The notes beneath the pieces were generated by a model. It searched no databases. It was not told where the DNA came from and saw only the letters and a list, made by a program, of their open reading frames with translations. Of a stretch of DNA of 64,000 nt, positions 63,991-64,000 are shown piece by piece; position 1 is the first letter of the stretch; each line of letters begins with the position of its first letter. Source of the stretch: Flavobacteria bacterium BAL38 (GTDB taxonomy: Bacteria > Bacteroidota > Bacteroidia > Flavobacteriales > Flavobacteriaceae); assembly GCA_000169355.1 (NCBI GenBank), contig AAXX01000001.1:930001-994000 (forward strand), in the 5' to 3' direction. The translations under genes and the position numbers were made by a program.

Positions 63991-64000
63991 AATTTTATTT

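Overview
The window is a 64 kb piece of an AT-rich bacterial chromosome that looks like Flavobacterium or a close relative (Flavobacteriaceae, Bacteroidota). The signs are promoters of the Bacteroidota type (TAnnTTTG at -7), a fused murF-alr gene, a TonB receptor with a carboxypeptidase-like N-terminal domain, several exoproteins with type IX secretion (T9SS) C-terminal sorting domains, a eukaryote-like single-chain glycyl-tRNA synthetase, and a three-gene sdhCAB complex. Most of the window is core genome. The accessory parts are one insertion sequence, a secreted-protease island and several intergenic repeats.

Layout. 1-4.6 kb: tdk (5' end cut by the window edge), murF-alr, mscL, asd. 4.6-8.2 kb: a repeat-rich spacer, then a likely metal-uptake operon (His/Cys-rich small protein, TonB receptor, lipoprotein). 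8.2-11.3 kb: prolyl oligopeptidase and an AIM24-family protein. 11.3-12.65 kb: an apparently complete IS1595-family element inserted at the stop codon of a small exported-protein gene that also carries a frameshift. 12.7-15.4 kb: minus-strand operon of a DAO-type oxidoreductase, mtgA and a short-chain dehydrogenase. 15.4-21.4 kb: thioredoxin-like exported protein, DedA protein, dicarboxylate symporter, S9 peptidase and an unknown membrane protein. 21.5-26.5 kb: pdxA, yceD (DUF177), rpmF, fabH, accB, accC (fatty-acid initiation). 26.5-33 kb: ribE, a tiny Pro-rich exported protein, a CAU tRNA, mce, rbfA, a LolC/E-like permease, a repeat lipoprotein, tRNA-Leu, prs, ctc/rplY and pth.

33-45 kb holds four consecutive minus-strand T9SS metalloproteases: three reprolysin-like paralogues and one M43/pappalysin-like. 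Each is followed by its own hairpin terminator. Three share an almost identical C-terminal sorting domain. A fifth, very large modular T9SS protein lies at 47.6-52.1 kb. Between and after them are ribF, an M20 dipeptidase, recX, thiL, glyS, comF, an Ig-like lipoprotein, an omega-amidase-like nitrilase and sdhB-sdhA-sdhC.

The most interesting points are the metal-uptake-like operon at 4.8-8.15 kb, the homogenised sorting domains of the protease island, the IS insertion beside a frameshifted gene, an extended TAnnTTTGCA promoter signature with near-leaderless rbfA and glyS, two adjoining dyads in front of fabH-accB-accC, and an SdhC with a polar insertion of about 80 residues. I see no phage, no CRISPR array, no rRNA operon and no defence island. 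No clearly unprecedented system is evident from sequence alone.
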